Positions 16,522-24,511 of a stretch of 64,000 nt of DNA are shown in pieces. The position numbers were made by a program, and so were the translations under genes. This DNA is from Mycobacteriales bacterium (GTDB lineage Bacteria > Actinomycetota > Actinomycetes > DATLTS01). The notes beneath the pieces are model-generated. The model was not told the DNA's origin, did not search any database, and worked only from the letters and a program-made list of their open reading frames with translations. The DNA lies in the NCBI GenBank assembly GCA_035533475.1, contig DATLTS010000006.1, forward strand, positions 1 to 64,000, written 5' to 3'. Numbering within the stretch: position 1 is the first letter of the stretch; each line of letters begins with the position of its first letter.

Positions 16522-17742
16522 TTAAGGGCTCGAGCGCCCACCACTCACGCTGACACTTCCGCACGCAATCGAGGTCGACGTGCCGGGGACTGACCCGGTG
16601 CTGCACTGTGGGCCTGGCGATGGGGGGCCGGTGGCCCCGATTGTGGAGGTTTCACCCGACCCGATCTGCTGGCCTTGGGTGTTGAACGCGCGAACTTCGA
16701 TCAGCGGAACGCTCCCGGGGAGGACGAGCGTGAAGATCCGCAACGTCGGGGCACCCGGCATCGCATGAAGCGGTACTCGATACGAAGCGCCATCAGCGTT
16801 GATCAGCACGTAGCGGGCAGACACCGGGGCAACCCCGGTTACGGCCGTGTCTGCACTGGGGGTCGTGGGCGCGTCGTAGGCGAGCTGACCGGCGGGGTGG
16901 CAGCCGCCGATGAAGCCGTCGTCGACGAACGTGAACAGACATACCCCGCCGCTGATCGGGAATGCGAGTGTCTTCCAGGCGGTTCCGTGGCTGCGCCCGG
17001 ACAGCTGGCCGGGCGAGCCGCTGGTCTCCGGTTGGGCAATGACCGGACCCTCCCAGCTCAGCTTCCGCCCGGAATAGGCGCGAACCAGCACACGGCTCAG
17101 GTCGGTACCGGGCAAGCCGGTGATGGCCACGCCGTCGTGCAACGAGAGCGGTAGCCACGGGCCGGAGCTCTGGTAGTCCACCGAGGTGACCCCGGGTGCG
17201 GTGAGGACAACCAGCGGCTGGGCGAGTGGATGGGTTGGGTCGGTAAACATCGGAAAGGACACCGGCAGCGCCTGCGCGCCCGCCAGCGGAGGGTTGTAGT
17301 AGGCGGACCCCTCACCCGGATTGCCGCCGCTGATCAGTACCGGCTCCCCGCCGACGTCGGCCAGCCCGATCACCGCGCTGCCACCGGGCACATGACCAGC
17401 GAACAGCAGGTGCGAAGCCCCGCCCCGGGTCATCCCGGAGAAGTTGTCTGCCACGAACTGTCGGTTCGAGGCCAAGTCCCCGCCGGCCGGCCAGTCCCAC
17501 ACGCTGCTCGCCGACTGAGCGGCACCGGCGGGGCTAGGTCCCCTCGCCGCGCCGGGCAGCCATACCGGCGCCGACGCGGCGACGCCGATCACCATCGCAG
17601 TCCCGGCCAGCCAGGAGACGGCCCGGGTCAGCTGGCCACGCCGGATCCGGCGGCGCAACCCTGGAAGGGTCTCCGGCGGCTGCGGGAAGCGATCAGCTTC
17701 CGCGTGCAGCGCCGCCGCGAGCCGCTCTTCGACCGCACTCAT
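16522..17742 (-). CDS. Membrane-anchored partner of the SigE-family sigma factor (putative anti-sigma-like)
   Basis: A 406-residue protein with a short cytoplasmic N-terminus (about 38 residues, beginning S-A-V-E-E-R-L-A-A-A-L-H-A-E-A), one membrane helix at about residues 42-64 and a large extracytoplasmic Gly/Pro/Ser-rich domain. The ATG overlaps the stop of the sigma gene by four bases, the usual layout for a membrane anti-sigma factor or sensor. No HxxxCxxC zinc anti-sigma motif is present, so anti-sigma function is an inference from layout only. The C-terminus carries scattered cysteines (V-C-L-F, G-G-C-H). Confidence 0.65.
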   Translation of the reverse strand: MSAVEERLAAALHAEADRFPQPPETLPGLRRRIRRGQLTRAVSWLAGTAMVIGVAASAPVWLPGAARGPSPAGAAQSASSVWDWPAGGDLASNRQFVADNFSGMTRGGASHLLFAGHVPGGSAVIGLADVGGEPVLISGGNPGEGSAYYNPPLAGAQALPVSFPMFTDPTHPLAQPLVVLTAPGVTSVDYQSSGPWLPLSLHDGVAITGLPGTDLSRVLVRAYSGRKLSWEGPVIAQPETSGSPGQLSGRSHGTAWKTLAFPISGGVCLFTFVDDGFIGGCHPAGQLAYDAPTTPSADTAVTGVAPVSARYVLINADGASYRVPLHAMPGAPTLRIFTLVLPGSVPLIEVRAFNTQGQQIGSGETSTIGATGPPSPGPQCSTGSVPGTSTSIACGSVSVSGGRSSP

Positions 17743-18251
17743 GCCCGTGCCTCCGTAACCGTGTCCGCGGGCGGCTCATCACCCAACAGGGCCCGCAGCC
17801 GGGCCAGCCCCCGCGACTGCTGACTTTTCACCGTGCCCACCGGAACCCCGAGAATCGCGGCCACCTGGGCCTCTGGAAGATCCTCATAGAAGCGCAGCAC
17901 CAACACCGCCCGCTGCCGCACCGGCAACTGCCGCAGCGCCCGCACAAGCACGTCACGCTCCTCCGCGGAAGGCTCGGCTCGGCCGAGCTCCGGCAGCACA
18001 GCGACCGGCAGCTCCCCTCGCCACCGGCGGCGTCGCCACGTCGAAGCCGCATTGATCAACACCCGGCGGGCGTACGCGTCCGGGGCATCAGCCGACTGCA
18101 GCCGGCGCCACGAAAAGTAGATCTTGGCTAGGGCGATCTGAGCGAGATCCTCGGCATGATGCTCATCGCCGGTAAGAAGAAACGCCAGCCGCCGCATCCG
18201 CGGAGCCGACGCCAACGCGAAAGCATCGAAATCGCTCAACTCATCGGTCAT
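17739..18251 (-). CDS. SigE-family (ECF-type) RNA polymerase sigma factor
   Basis: A 170-residue sigma factor of the small actinobacterial SigE family. Region 2 is F-L-L-T-G-D-E-H-H-A-E-D-L-A-Q-I-A-L-A-K-I-Y, and region 4 is L-P-V-R-Q-R-A-V-L-V-L-R-F-Y-E-D-L-P-E-A followed by G-T-V-K-S-Q-Q-S-R-G-L-A-R-L. The ATG at 18251 matches the family start; an in-frame upstream start near 18281 is possible. The stop overlaps the membrane partner gene. The target regulon cannot be read from the sequence. Confidence 0.85.
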   Translation of the reverse strand: MTDELSDFDAFALASAPRMRRLAFLLTGDEHHAEDLAQIALAKIYFSWRRLQSADAPDAYARRVLINAASTWRRRRWRGELPVAVLPELGRAEPSAEERDVLVRALRQLPVRQRAVLVLRFYEDLPEAQVAAILGVPVGTVKSQQSRGLARLRALLGDEPPADTVTEARA

Positions 18252-18546
18252 CAGCGCTAAAGAGCTGCCCACGACCATACCGACAACCCGGCGACCCAAG
18301 AAGGTTCCATCACTAACCATGGGGCTCAAGGATGCCAATGGCATCCGCTCAGGAGCACCTGCAGGAGGGTTGTCCGACTCGCCCGGTGAGGCGAGCGATA
18401 TGGCCCTCGGCACGGCGTCAGGGTCAGCGACGCACAGCCACTACGCTGCCGTGCGTCGCATTGCCGTCGCCGCGGTTACTCCACACCGTGCGGCACCGCC
18501 ACGGCCAGCGAGGAATGACGGAGGCTCCGCCCCCACCGAAGTTGGC

Positions 18547-18729
18547 CTAGCCCATACCGTGCCGGCGGTGTTTCACGCCGCCGATGACGAATCCGGTCCC
18601 GGCCCATGCTGCCTGCGCGAAGGCAGCCAAGACGTCGCCCCGGAAAAGGGCCACCGCGCCCGCGAGCAAACAGAGCAGGCCAAACCACAGCCACGCCCGG
18701 CCGTCGTAGAGCCAGGACTGTTTGGACAC
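18547..18729 (-). CDS. Small membrane protein, 60 residues
   Basis: A GTG-initiated 60-residue frame with two hydrophobic segments (W-L-W-F-G-L-L-C-L-L-A-G-A-V-A-L-F, and V-L-A-A-F-A-Q-A-A-W-A-G-T-G-F-V-I-G-G-V) separated by R-G-D and ending in a basic tail. The layout is that of a genuine two-helix membrane peptide, though an overlapping plus-strand frame is also open. I do not recognise the family. The flanking gaps (18252-18546 and 18730-18921) show nothing else I can support. Confidence 0.45.
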   Translation of the reverse strand: MSKQSWLYDGRAWLWFGLLCLLAGAVALFRGDVLAAFAQAAWAGTGFVIGGVKHRRHGMG

Positions 18730-18921
18730 GCCACCATGATCCCTTTTCGGGCCCGTGACTTCAAGCGGCTCTCGTATTCAGACCTCAGCCGCTCAGGACA
18801 CGCGCTGGATGCACCCTTAATCGCCGGCAAGCGTGCTGTGCCGTGGTGCCGGGAGGGGCGCACGATATGGGCAGCTCCCGCGCTTACCCACAGCCTACTT
18901 GCCCGCGGACCAGACCGCTAG

Positions 18922-18927
18922 CATAAT
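18922..18927 (+). promoter_or_regulatory. -10 element of the first vapBC operon
   Basis: CATAAT at 18922-18927 matches the -10 consensus in five of six bases and lies seven bases before the ATG at 18934, which implies a leaderless or nearly leaderless transcript. Confidence 0.4.
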
Positions 18928-18933
18928 GTAAGC

Positions 18934-19164
18934 ATGCCGAATGTGCTGGTACGGGATGTCCCAGAGGGCGTGCACTCCGCCTTGCGGCGTCGCGCCGAAC
19001 AGCGGGGTCAGTCCCTGCAGCAGTACCTCGCCGGTGAGCTGGCCCGGCTCGCTGAGCGGCCCAGCCTCGACGATGTGCTCGATCGGATCGGGAAACGTCG
19101 AGGGGGTCGGGTGGGGCTGCGCACCGCCGCCGCCGACATCGCCGAGGAGCGGGAACGCCGTTGA
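18934..19164 (+). CDS. vapB: VapB/FitA-type antitoxin
   Basis: A 76-residue ribbon-helix-helix antitoxin of the FitA/VapB type: P-N-V-L-V-R-D-V-P-E-G-V-H-S-A-L-R-R-R-A-E, then Q-S-L-Q-Q-Y-L-A-G-E-L, with a charged C-terminal toxin-binding region (L-D-D-V-L-D-R-I, E-E-R-E-R-R). The stop overlaps the toxin start by four bases. Confidence 0.88.
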   Translation: MPNVLVRDVPEGVHSALRRRAEQRGQSLQQYLAGELARLAERPSLDDVLDRIGKRRGGRVGLRTAAADIAEERERR

Positions 19165-19565
19165 TCGTCGTCGATGCGTCGGTGCTCGCCAACGTCGTCG
19201 CGGACGACGGACCCGACGGCGAGGTGTCCCGCTCAGAGCTTCGCGACGCCGCCGGTGCCGCCATCCCGGACCTAGCCGACGTCGAAACGGTGGCCGTCCT
19301 GCGGAAGCGCTGGCTCGCCGGCGACCTGTCCGCGCGCCGGTTCGCCTCCGCCATCGACGATCTCGAGGACCTGGACCTGGAGCGTTACCCGACGCTGCCT
19401 CTGATGCACCGCGCGTACGAGCTGCGAGCCAACTTGACCGCCTACGACGCTGCCTACGTGGCACTCGCCGAGGCCCTGCAAGCCGAGCTGATCACTGCCG
19501 ATCGCCGCCTCACGGACGCCACCGGCCCACGATGCCGAATCCGAGTGCTTCAACCGCCGGAGTAA
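19161..19565 (+). CDS. vapC: VapC-type PIN-domain ribonuclease toxin
   Basis: A 134-residue PIN-domain protein starting with TTG. The acidic active-site residues are visible: Asp5 in I-V-V-D-A-S-V-L-A, a conserved glutamate in D-V-E-T-V-A-V-L-R, and D-A-A-Y-V-A-L-A-E-A-L followed by I-T-A-D-R-R-L. VapC toxins are Mg-dependent RNases cutting tRNA or rRNA. The module is intact. Confidence 0.9.
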   Translation: MIVVDASVLANVVADDGPDGEVSRSELRDAAGAAIPDLADVETVAVLRKRWLAGDLSARRFASAIDDLEDLDLERYPTLPLMHRAYELRANLTAYDAAYVALAEALQAELITADRRLTDATGPRCRIRVLQPPE

Positions 19566-20122
19566 CTCCTCTACCAGCGCGCTCCCGGTTGCGTAAGCAC
19601 TCGGGAACGCCGGTCTCAGGATGTAGCCGTCGTGGACCGCGGGCACCCGGGATCCGCGGTTACGCGGCGCCGAGGATCAGTACGGGACGTCGGCAAGTGG
19701 GCCCTGTAGATGCCAGCTGTGCCCTTCGTCCGAGGACGCCCAGCGGAACGTTTCGAAGGTTCCGCCCGAGGTTGGCGGCCCTGATCCGCGCACGACCAGG
19801 TCCGCCCCGTGGGCGCTGCGTCACGGTGGTCAGCCCGCCAGAGCCAGCCGGGTTCGCACCAGCAGGTCGACCGGTGGATCGGTGACCCGCACAGCATGTG
19901 GACCACCACCGACGCAGGAGCGCACTGGACCCGCACCCCCTCCGGTGACCGCAGGGGCCGAACGTCGTGACGGACCGGGGAGCCAGCAAGATCACGTGAC
20001 CTAGGCGTGACCGAAGTAGCGGCAATTTACGGTCACGAACGGGCCCACGTGGTCACTGGCGGAGCCACGATCGTCGAGCCGAAAAGGGCCGCGACGAAGG
20101 AAAATGCAGGGAAAACAAGGAG
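19566..20122. other. 557-base gap with a possible minus-strand gene remnant
   Basis: No complete gene is visible. On the minus strand, 19677-19820 reads as protein-like sequence (A-H-G-A-D-L-V-V-R-G, then F-E-T-F-R-W-A-S-S-D-E-G-H-S-W-H-L-Q-G-P) ending in a stop, but an in-frame stop at 19821-19823 cuts it off upstream. It looks like the tail of a degraded gene of unknown family. Confidence 0.35.
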
Positions 20123-20193
<71 letters not shown>

Positions 20194-20258
20194 ACGGCCT
20201 TTCACGCCCCGACCTCCAGGGCGCTGCGACGACGTCCTCTAGACTGCCGCATGCGTCG

Positions 20259-20331
20259 CGGGGCGTAGCGTAGTGGCTAGCGCGCCTGCTTTGGGTGCAG
20301 GAGATCGGGAGTTCGAGTCTCCCCGCCCCGA
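20259..20331 (+). tRNA. tRNA-Pro (anticodon TGG)
   Basis: The acceptor CGGGGCG pairs with CGCCCCG. The anticodon stem CCTGC/GCAGG encloses T-T-T-G-G-G-T, giving anticodon TGG, and the T-arm has GTTCGAGTC. The discriminator base is A and CCA is not encoded. It lies 60 bases before the trigger factor gene, a common actinobacterial arrangement. Confidence 0.95.
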
Positions 20332-20391
20332 CCGTGCGCGGCTGCGATCCGGCGGCGGCGCCGCACCGGCTACGAGGAGTGTGCCAGCGCC

Positions 20392-21780
20392 GTGAAGAGC
20401 GCCGTCGAAACGCTGGGACCCACCAGGGTCAAGCTCACCGTCGAGGTGCCCTTCGACGAGCTCCGGCCGGCGGTCAACGCCGCCTACAAGAAGATCGGAC
20501 AGCAGGTCCGGCTCAAGGGCTTCCGCCCCGGCAAGGTCCCCCAGCAGCTCATCGACCGGCAGGTCGGCCGCGCGGCGGTGCTGGAGGAGGCGGTCAACGA
20601 GGCCCTGCCGCACTTCTACGGCGACGCGGTGCGCGCCAACGACGTGCGCGCCCTTGGTCACCCCGAGGTGGCGGTCACCGAGTTCGCCGACGGGGCGCAG
20701 CTCGTCTTCACCGCCGAGGTCGATGTCCGGCCCGTCCTCGAACTGCCGTCCTACGACGGCCTCGACGTCGTGATCGACCCCGCCGAACCGGCCGACGCCG
20801 AGGTGGACGAGCAGCTCGGTTCGATGCGCGAGCGGTTCGCCACGCTGAGCACCGTCGAGCGTCCGGCCGGGACCGGTGACTACGTGCTGCTCGACCTCGC
20901 CACCGTGGCCGGCGGCGAGCCGGTCGAGGACGCCAGCGCGACCGGCCTTTCCTATGAGGTCGGTGGCGGCGGGTTGATGGACGGTCTCGACGCCGCGGTC
21001 ACCGGTCTCGCGGCGGGCGGCGAGGCGCGGTTCGAGACCAAGCTGCGCGACGCCGAGGCCGCCGAGGTCACCGCCACCGTGCGCTCGGTAAAGGAGAAGC
21101 AGCTACCCGAGCTAGACGACGACTTCGCCCGGACCGCCAGCGAGTTCGACACGCTCGCCGAGCTCCGGGAGGACGTCCGGGCCCGGGTGGGCAGGGTCAG
21201 GCGGCTCCAGCAGGGGATCCAGGCCCGGGACCTCGTCCTGGAGAAGCTGCTCGGCCTGGTCGAGGTGCCGATTCCCGAGCACGTGCTCACCGACGAGGTC
21301 GAGATCCGCCGAAGCAGCGTCGACCGGCGGCTCGAGTCGGCGGGACTGTCGATGGCCGAGTACCTCGCCGCCGACGGCCGCACCAGCGAGGAGTTCGACG
21401 CCGAGCTCGACACCTCGTCGCGGGTGGCGATCAAGACCCAGCTCGTCCTCGACGAGGTGGCCCGCCGCGAGGACCTGTCGGTGTCCGAGGCCGAGCTCAC
21501 TGACCAGCTGATCCGCCGAGCCGCGCGGATGGGGATCTCGGCGGACGAATACGCCCGGGAGCTGGTCGGCCAGGGCCAGCTGCCGGTGCTCATGTCCGAG
21601 ACGCTGCGCGCCAAGGCGCTCGCCTTCGTCCTCGAGCACGCCAAGATCACCGACACCGAGGGTCGGGAGATCGACCTCGACGAGCTGGCGAGCCAGGCCG
21701 CCAGCCCGGCCACCAGCCCGGCCACCAGCCCGGACACCAGCCCGGCCACCAGCCCGGCCACCAGCCCGGTCACGCCCTGA
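20392..21780 (+). CDS. tig: Trigger factor (ribosome-associated chaperone/prolyl isomerase)
   Basis: A 462-residue protein with the usual three parts: an N-terminal ribosome-binding domain with the signature G-F-R-P-G-K-V-P (about residues 43-50), a central FKBP-like domain (about 150-230) and the C-terminal chaperone domain. It binds nascent chains at the ribosome exit tunnel. The start is GTG at 20392. The last 27 or so residues are an added S-P-A-T tandem repeat (six 12-base units) absent from most trigger factors. It heads the tig-clpP-clpP-clpX block, the standard actinobacterial order. Confidence 0.95.
   Translation: MKSAVETLGPTRVKLTVEVPFDELRPAVNAAYKKIGQQVRLKGFRPGKVPQQLIDRQVGRAAVLEEAVNEALPHFYGDAVRANDVRALGHPEVAVTEFADGAQLVFTAEVDVRPVLELPSYDGLDVVIDPAEPADAEVDEQLGSMRERFATLSTVERPAGTGDYVLLDLATVAGGEPVEDASATGLSYEVGGGGLMDGLDAAVTGLAAGGEARFETKLRDAEAAEVTATVRSVKEKQLPELDDDFARTASEFDTLAELREDVRARVGRVRRLQQGIQARDLVLEKLLGLVEVPIPEHVLTDEVEIRRSSVDRRLESAGLSMAEYLAADGRTSEEFDAELDTSSRVAIKTQLVLDEVARREDLSVSEAELTDQLIRRAARMGISADEYARELVGQGQLPVLMSETLRAKALAFVLEHAKITDTEGREIDLDELASQAASPATSPATSPDTSPATSPATSPVTP
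21703..21774 (+). repeat. Six 12-base tandem repeats at the 3' end of tig
   Basis: The unit AGCCCGGCCACC starts at 21703, 21715, 21727, 21739, 21751 and 21763. Copies 1, 2, 4 and 5 are identical; copies 3 and 6 differ by one or two bases. It encodes S-P-(A/D/V)-T repeats at the C-terminus. Confidence 0.95.
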
Positions 21781-21836
21781 GCGAAACGGCGGTTTCCGGC
21801 CGCCCGGCGCCCGGACCTCGGGGTTAGGGTCGTCCA

Positions 21837-22469
21837 ATGACCTCGTGGACTGCGCACGCACCCTCGCCGGAGCAGGCGCGGGTCGCCTCCTCCGGGATGA
21901 ACCTGTCCGACCAGGTTTTCGAACGGCTGCTCCGGGAGCGGATCATCTTCCTGGGCAGCGCGGTCGACGACCCGGTGGCGAACGCGATCTGCGCGCAACT
22001 GCTGCTGCTCGCCGCGGAGGACCCGAGCCGCGACATTTTCCTCTACATCAACTCGCCGGGCGGCGTCATCACCGCCGGGATGGCGATCTACGACACGATG
22101 CAGTACATCGAGAACGACGTGGCCACCGTCGGGCTCGGCCTGGCCGCCTCGATGGGGCAGTTCCTGCTCTGCGCCGGCGCCAACGGCAAGCGCTACGCGC
22201 TCCCGCACGCGCGGATCATGATGCACCAGCCCTCCGGCGGCATCGGCGGCACCGCGTCCGATATCGCGATCCAGGCCGAGCAGATGATCCACACCAAGCG
22301 GATGATGCAGGATCGGATCGCGGCGCACACCGGCCAGACCGTCGAGCAGATCGAGAAGGACTCCGACCGGGACCGGTGGTTCACCGCGGAGGAGGCCCGC
22401 GACTACGGCTTCATCGACCATGTCGTCACTCGTGCCAACCAGGTCCCCTCGAAAGGGGCGGTGTCGTGA
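21837..22469 (+). CDS. clpP1: ATP-dependent Clp protease proteolytic subunit 1
   Basis: A 210-residue serine protease subunit. The catalytic triad is visible: Ser105 in A-A-S-M-G-Q, His130 in M-M-H-Q-P-S-G-G and Asp179 in the K-D-S-D-R-D-R-W-F segment. The oxyanion motif I-N-S-P-G-G is present. Actinobacteria carry two ClpP paralogues that assemble into a mixed tetradecamer and work with ClpX or ClpC. The stop overlaps the clpP2 GTG start. Confidence 0.96.
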   Translation: MTSWTAHAPSPEQARVASSGMNLSDQVFERLLRERIIFLGSAVDDPVANAICAQLLLLAAEDPSRDIFLYINSPGGVITAGMAIYDTMQYIENDVATVGLGLAASMGQFLLCAGANGKRYALPHARIMMHQPSGGIGGTASDIAIQAEQMIHTKRMMQDRIAAHTGQTVEQIEKDSDRDRWFTAEEARDYGFIDHVVTRANQVPSKGAVS

Positions 22470-23086
22470 ACTCCCCGATGAATCGCTACGTCCTGCCGCA
22501 GATAGTCGAGCAGACGAGCCGCGGTGAGCGGGGCTGGGACGTCTACAGCTACCTGTTCAAGGAACGCATAGTCTTCCTCGGCATGCCGATCGACGACACC
22601 GTCGCGAACGACATTATGGCCCAGCTGCTGCTGCTGGAGTCCCAGGATCCGGACCGGGACATCCACATCTACATCAACTCCCCGGGCGGCTCGTTCACCG
22701 CGCTCACCGCGATCTACGACACGATGCGGTTTATCCGGCCCGACATCCAGACGATCTGCATGGGCCAGGCGGCGTCGGCGGCGGCGGTCATCCTGGCCAC
22801 CGGCGCCAAGGGCAAGCGCTTTGCCCTCGAACACGCCCGGATCCTCATCCATCAGCCCTATAGCGAGGGCAGCGGCTCCGGCAGCGACATCGAGATCCAG
22901 GCCCGGGAGATTCTGCGGATGCGCTCCCTGCTCGAGGAGATGCTGGCCCGCCACAGCGGGCAGACCCAGGAGCAGGTTCGCCAGGACATTGAGCGGGACA
23001 AGATCCTCACCGCCGCGGAGGCGCTGGAGTACGGCCTGATCGACGAGGTCATCACCACCCGAAAGCTGTCCGGGGTGCCCGCCTGA
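22466..23086 (+). CDS. clpP2: ATP-dependent Clp protease proteolytic subunit 2
   Basis: A 206-residue ClpP paralogue. The triad is Ser104 in Q-A-A-S-A-A-A, His129 in L-I-H-Q-P-Y, and an aspartate near 178 (I-E-R-D-K-I). The Ser-Ala-Ala context and the G-S-G-S-G-S-D loop separate it from ClpP1. The GTG at 22466 overlaps the clpP1 stop; an ATG at 22478 is the alternative. Both subunits are needed for an active protease in the actinobacteria studied. Confidence 0.95.
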   Translation: MNSPMNRYVLPQIVEQTSRGERGWDVYSYLFKERIVFLGMPIDDTVANDIMAQLLLLESQDPDRDIHIYINSPGGSFTALTAIYDTMRFIRPDIQTICMGQAASAAAVILATGAKGKRFALEHARILIHQPYSEGSGSGSDIEIQAREILRMRSLLEEMLARHSGQTQEQVRQDIERDKILTAAEALEYGLIDEVITTRKLSGVPA

Positions 23087-23173
23087 CCGATCGGTCAGCC
23101 GGGTGATCTTCCGCCGAAAGGGGGCGACACGGACCCCTACGGGGGCCGGAGGCGCTACCGTCATCGTCTAGGG

Positions 23174-23205
23174 ATCGACCTGCACCAGTATCGACCTGCA
23201 CCAGT
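23174..23205 (+). repeat. Perfect 16-base tandem duplication upstream of clpX
   Basis: ATCGACCTGCACCAGT occurs at 23174-23189 and again at 23190-23205 without any gap. The second copy ends 15 bases before the clpX start, next to its ribosome-binding site. Confidence 0.95.
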
Positions 23206-23220
23206 GAGGAGAATGTCCGG

Positions 23221-24492
23221 GTGGCACGCATCGGCGACGGCGGCGACCTGCTGAAGTGCTCCTTCTGCGGGAAATCCCAGAAGCAGGTCAAAAAGCTCAT
23301 CGCCGGCCCGGGCGTCTACATCTGCGACGAGTGCATCGACCTGTGCAACGAGATCATCGAGGAGGAGCTCTCCGAGGCTTCGGACCTGAAGTTCGACGAG
23401 CTGCCCAAGCCCAAGGAGATCTTCGAGTTCCTCGACTCCTACGTCGTCGGCCAGGACTCCGCGAAGAAGCGCCTGTCGGTCGCGGTCTACAACCACTACA
23501 AGCGGGTGCAGGCCGGCGCGGCCGAGAAGGACCCGGTCGAGGTCGGCAAGTCGAACATCCTGCTGCTCGGCCCGACCGGCTGCGGCAAGACGCTGCTCGC
23601 CCAGACGCTGGCCCGGATGCTCAACGTCCCGTTCGCGATCGCCGACGCGACCGCGCTCACCGAAGCCGGCTACGTCGGCGAGGACGTGGAGAACATCCTG
23701 CTCAAGCTGATCCAGGCCGCGGACTACGACGTCAAGAAGGCCGAGACCGGCATCATCTACATCGACGAGGTCGACAAGATCGCCCGCAAGTCGGAGAACC
23801 CGTCGATCACCCGCGACGTCTCCGGCGAGGGGGTCCAGCAGGCCCTGCTGAAGATCCTCGAGGGGACGACCGCATCGGTCCCGCCGCAGGGCGGCCGCAA
23901 GCATCCGCACCAGGAGTTCATCCAGATCGACACGACGAACGTCCTGTTCATCTGTGGCGGCGCATTCGCCGGCCTCGACAAGATCATCGAGTCGCGGATC
24001 GGCAAGAAGGCGATCGGCTTCGGCGCGGTCCTGCACTCCAAGCACCAGGTCGACTCGGAGAACGTCTTCGGCGAGGTGATGCCCGAAGACCTGCTCAAGT
24101 ACGGCATGATCCCGGAGTTCGTCGGCCGCCTCCCGGTGATCACCAGCGTGCACAACCTGGACCGGGCCTCGTTGATCCGGATCCTCACCGAGCCGCGCAA
24201 CGCGCTGGTCCGCCAGTACAGCCGGCTCTTCGAGCTCGACGGGGTGGAGCTCGAGTTCAGCGAGGACGCGCTCGAGGCGATCGCCGACCAGGCGATCCTG
24301 CGCGGGACCGGCGCCCGCGGGCTGCGGGCGATCATGGAAGAGGTCCTGCTCTCGGTGATGTACGACATCCCGAGCCGCAAGGACGTGGCCCGCGTCGTCA
24401 TCAACGGCGAGGTCGTGCTCAAGCACGTCAACCCGACCCTGGTCCCGCGCGAAGCGCCGGCCAAGCGGGAGCGTCGGGAGAAGTCGGCTTAA
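23221..24492 (+). CDS. clpX: ATP-dependent Clp protease ATP-binding subunit ClpX
   Basis: A 423-residue AAA+ unfoldase. The N-terminal zinc domain has C13-x2-C16 and C35-x2-C38. The Walker A is G-P-T-G-C-G-K-T (117-124), the pore loop is G-Y-V-G-E-D, and the Walker B is I-I-Y-I-D-E-V-D-K. It recognises, unfolds and threads substrates into ClpP1P2. The start is GTG at 23221. It lies downstream of clpP2 after a 134-base gap that contains a 16-base tandem duplication. Confidence 0.97.
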   Translation: MARIGDGGDLLKCSFCGKSQKQVKKLIAGPGVYICDECIDLCNEIIEEELSEASDLKFDELPKPKEIFEFLDSYVVGQDSAKKRLSVAVYNHYKRVQAGAAEKDPVEVGKSNILLLGPTGCGKTLLAQTLARMLNVPFAIADATALTEAGYVGEDVENILLKLIQAADYDVKKAETGIIYIDEVDKIARKSENPSITRDVSGEGVQQALLKILEGTTASVPPQGGRKHPHQEFIQIDTTNVLFICGGAFAGLDKIIESRIGKKAIGFGAVLHSKHQVDSENVFGEVMPEDLLKYGMIPEFVGRLPVITSVHNLDRASLIRILTEPRNALVRQYSRLFELDGVELEFSEDALEAIADQAILRGTGARGLRAIMEEVLLSVMYDIPSRKDVARVVINGEVVLKHVNPTLVPREAPAKRERREKSA

Positions 24493-24508
24493 CGACGCGC
24501 CTTCGTCG
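24493..24508. terminator. Small hairpin between convergent clpX and valS
   Basis: CGACG and CGTCG arms (24493-24497 and 24504-24508) sit in the 19-base gap between the convergent genes and could end transcription from both sides. The stem is only five pairs, so support is weak. Confidence 0.3.
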
Positions 24509-24511
24509 CAC

